A stretch of 6,972 nucleotides of DNA from contig JAJYOS010000345.1 of NCBI GenBank assembly GCA_021796055.1, forward strand, positions 1-6,972. The letters are read 5' to 3'. The notes beneath the pieces were generated by a model. The model had not been told where the DNA came from and searched no databases. It saw only the letters and a list, made by a program, of their open reading frames with translations. Source of the DNA: Bacteroidota bacterium (lineage in GTDB: Bacteria > Bacteroidota > Kryptoniia > Kryptoniales > JAKASW01). Positions 6,550 through 6,972 of this stretch are shown here, piece after piece (position 1 is the first letter of the stretch; every line of letters begins with the position of its first letter). The position numbers and the translations under genes were made by a program.

Positions 6550-6828
6550 ATGAGAAAATTCCCGGGTGCAATCCTGAGTCTCATTGTAGCGTCCATTTTG
6601 CTTGCTGGGTGTACAAAATATGCTGACAAGAGTCAGATGCAGCAATTATCCGATCTGAAGAACGAGATCGCGACGCTCCAGCAGCAGATTCAGACCACGC
6701 AACAGCAAAAAGCTGAATTGCAAAAGCAAGTAGCTGACAAGCAAGACCAGCTCAAAAAACTTCAGAGCAATGAGCAGGTCCTGCAGCAGAGAATTCAAGC
6801 AAAGCAAGACACAAGTAAGACTAACTGA
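6550..6828 (+). CDS. Small coiled-coil lipoprotein (Lpp-like architecture)
   Basis: A 92-residue secreted lipoprotein of unknown family. The basic start MRKF, a hydrophobic stretch (about 5-19) and the lipobox LLAGC with Cys21 show a signal peptidase II substrate, lipid-anchored to the membrane. The mature 72 residues are polar and glutamine-rich and form one unbroken heptad coiled coil from Leu33 to Ile82: positions a are 33, 40, 47, 54, 61, 68, 75, 82 and d are 36, 43, 50, 57, 64, 71, 78, mostly Leu, Ile or Val. The size and layout recall Escherichia coli Lpp, but no sequence homology is claimed, and the C-terminus ends TSKTN instead of the Lys that links Lpp to peptidoglycan. Residue +2 is Thr, so no Asp retention signal. 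It ends in tandem stops TGA TAA and is followed 13 bases later by another exported protein, probably its operon partner. A periplasmic spacer or adaptor role is inferred only. Confidence 0.88.
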   Translation: MRKFPGAILSLIVASILLAGCTKYADKSQMQQLSDLKNEIATLQQQIQTTQQQKAELQKQVADKQDQLKKLQSNEQVLQQRIQAKQDTSKTN

Positions 6829-6841
6829 TAAGGAGCCATAG

Positions 6842-6972
6842 ATGAAACGTCTATCCATACTGGCAGTTGTCGCGTTGTTTTTCGCGATATCTTCTGTGGC
6901 TTCCGCACAGGAGAAAATGAAAGTTGACGATTGGCAGGCACAGATCACTACTCTGACTGCCCAACGTGACTC
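6842..6972 (+). CDS. N-terminus of an exported protein, cut by the window edge
   Basis: The first 43 codons of an open frame running off the right edge. The ATG has AAGGAG (6830-6835) 6 bases upstream, and the second stop of the lipoprotein gene overlaps this ribosome site, so the two genes are likely co-transcribed and coupled. Residues 1-22 form a clear Sec signal peptide: MKR, a hydrophobic core (LSILAVVALFFAI) and an A-S-A cleavage site (20-22) before QEKMK. There is no lipobox cysteine, so signal peptidase I should release a periplasmic or secreted protein. The visible mature part (W31, I35, L38 spaced 4 and 3) is polar and could begin a coiled coil like that of its neighbour. I do not recognise the family from so short a fragment. 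Confidence 0.8.
   Translation, partial: MKRLSILAVVALFFAISSVASAQEKMKVDDWQAQITTLTAQRD

Noticed and set aside
6646..6948. 100-codon leucine-rich open frame on the minus strand
   Set aside because: It is the antisense of the CAG/AAG-rich coiled-coil lipoprotein gene; reverse-complemented Gln and Lys codons give the Leu/Phe-rich pseudo-membrane look.

Overview
The window is chromosomal housekeeping DNA from an unidentified bacterium with roughly balanced base composition. Two adjacent Sec-type signal sequences (one a lipoprotein) and strong Shine-Dalgarno sites before argG and the lipoprotein gene are seen directly. The strong Shine-Dalgarno use argues against a typical Bacteroidetes species. An Lpp-like coiled-coil lipoprotein suggests a Gram-negative envelope, but no marker here fixes the phylum.

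Minus strand, positions 6391 down to 69: five tightly packed genes read as one operon in the order argG (argininosuccinate synthase), a class IV PLP aminotransferase, argH (argininosuccinate lyase), a PcrA/UvrD-type DNA helicase, and a GNAT N-acetyltransferase. Two junctions are ATGA overlaps of 4 bases (argG/aminotransferase and argH/pcrA). The other two gaps are 8 and 23 bases. No terminator is visible inside the run. argG and argH perform the last two steps of arginine biosynthesis (citrulline + aspartate to argininosuccinate, then to arginine + fumarate). The aminotransferase between them is the least expected member: its N-terminal half resembles the plant DAT1-type D-amino-acid transaminase branch rather than the class III ArgD enzyme normally tied to arginine synthesis. 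The helicase at the 3' end is probably a transcriptional passenger.

Positions 6392-6549: a 158-base AT-rich divergent intergenic region. It holds a convincing sigma70-like promoter and consensus ribosome site for the rightward genes, a strong ribosome site supporting a TTG start for argG, and a 19-base near-perfect AT-rich palindrome that could be an operator. A 7-codon leader ORF with two Arg codons is also present but weakly supported.

Plus strand, 6550 to the right edge: a small lipoprotein (92 aa) whose mature part is almost entirely one uninterrupted heptad coiled coil. Thirteen bases later comes the start of a second exported protein, cut by the window end. They look like a small envelope operon unrelated to arginine.

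Positions 1-68, beyond the GNAT gene, hold no supported gene but contain a LacI/CcpA-type palindrome. I found no mobile element, CRISPR array, tRNA or rRNA. Nothing here amounts to a clearly new system; the best leads are the aminotransferase embedded in the arg operon and the lipoprotein pair.
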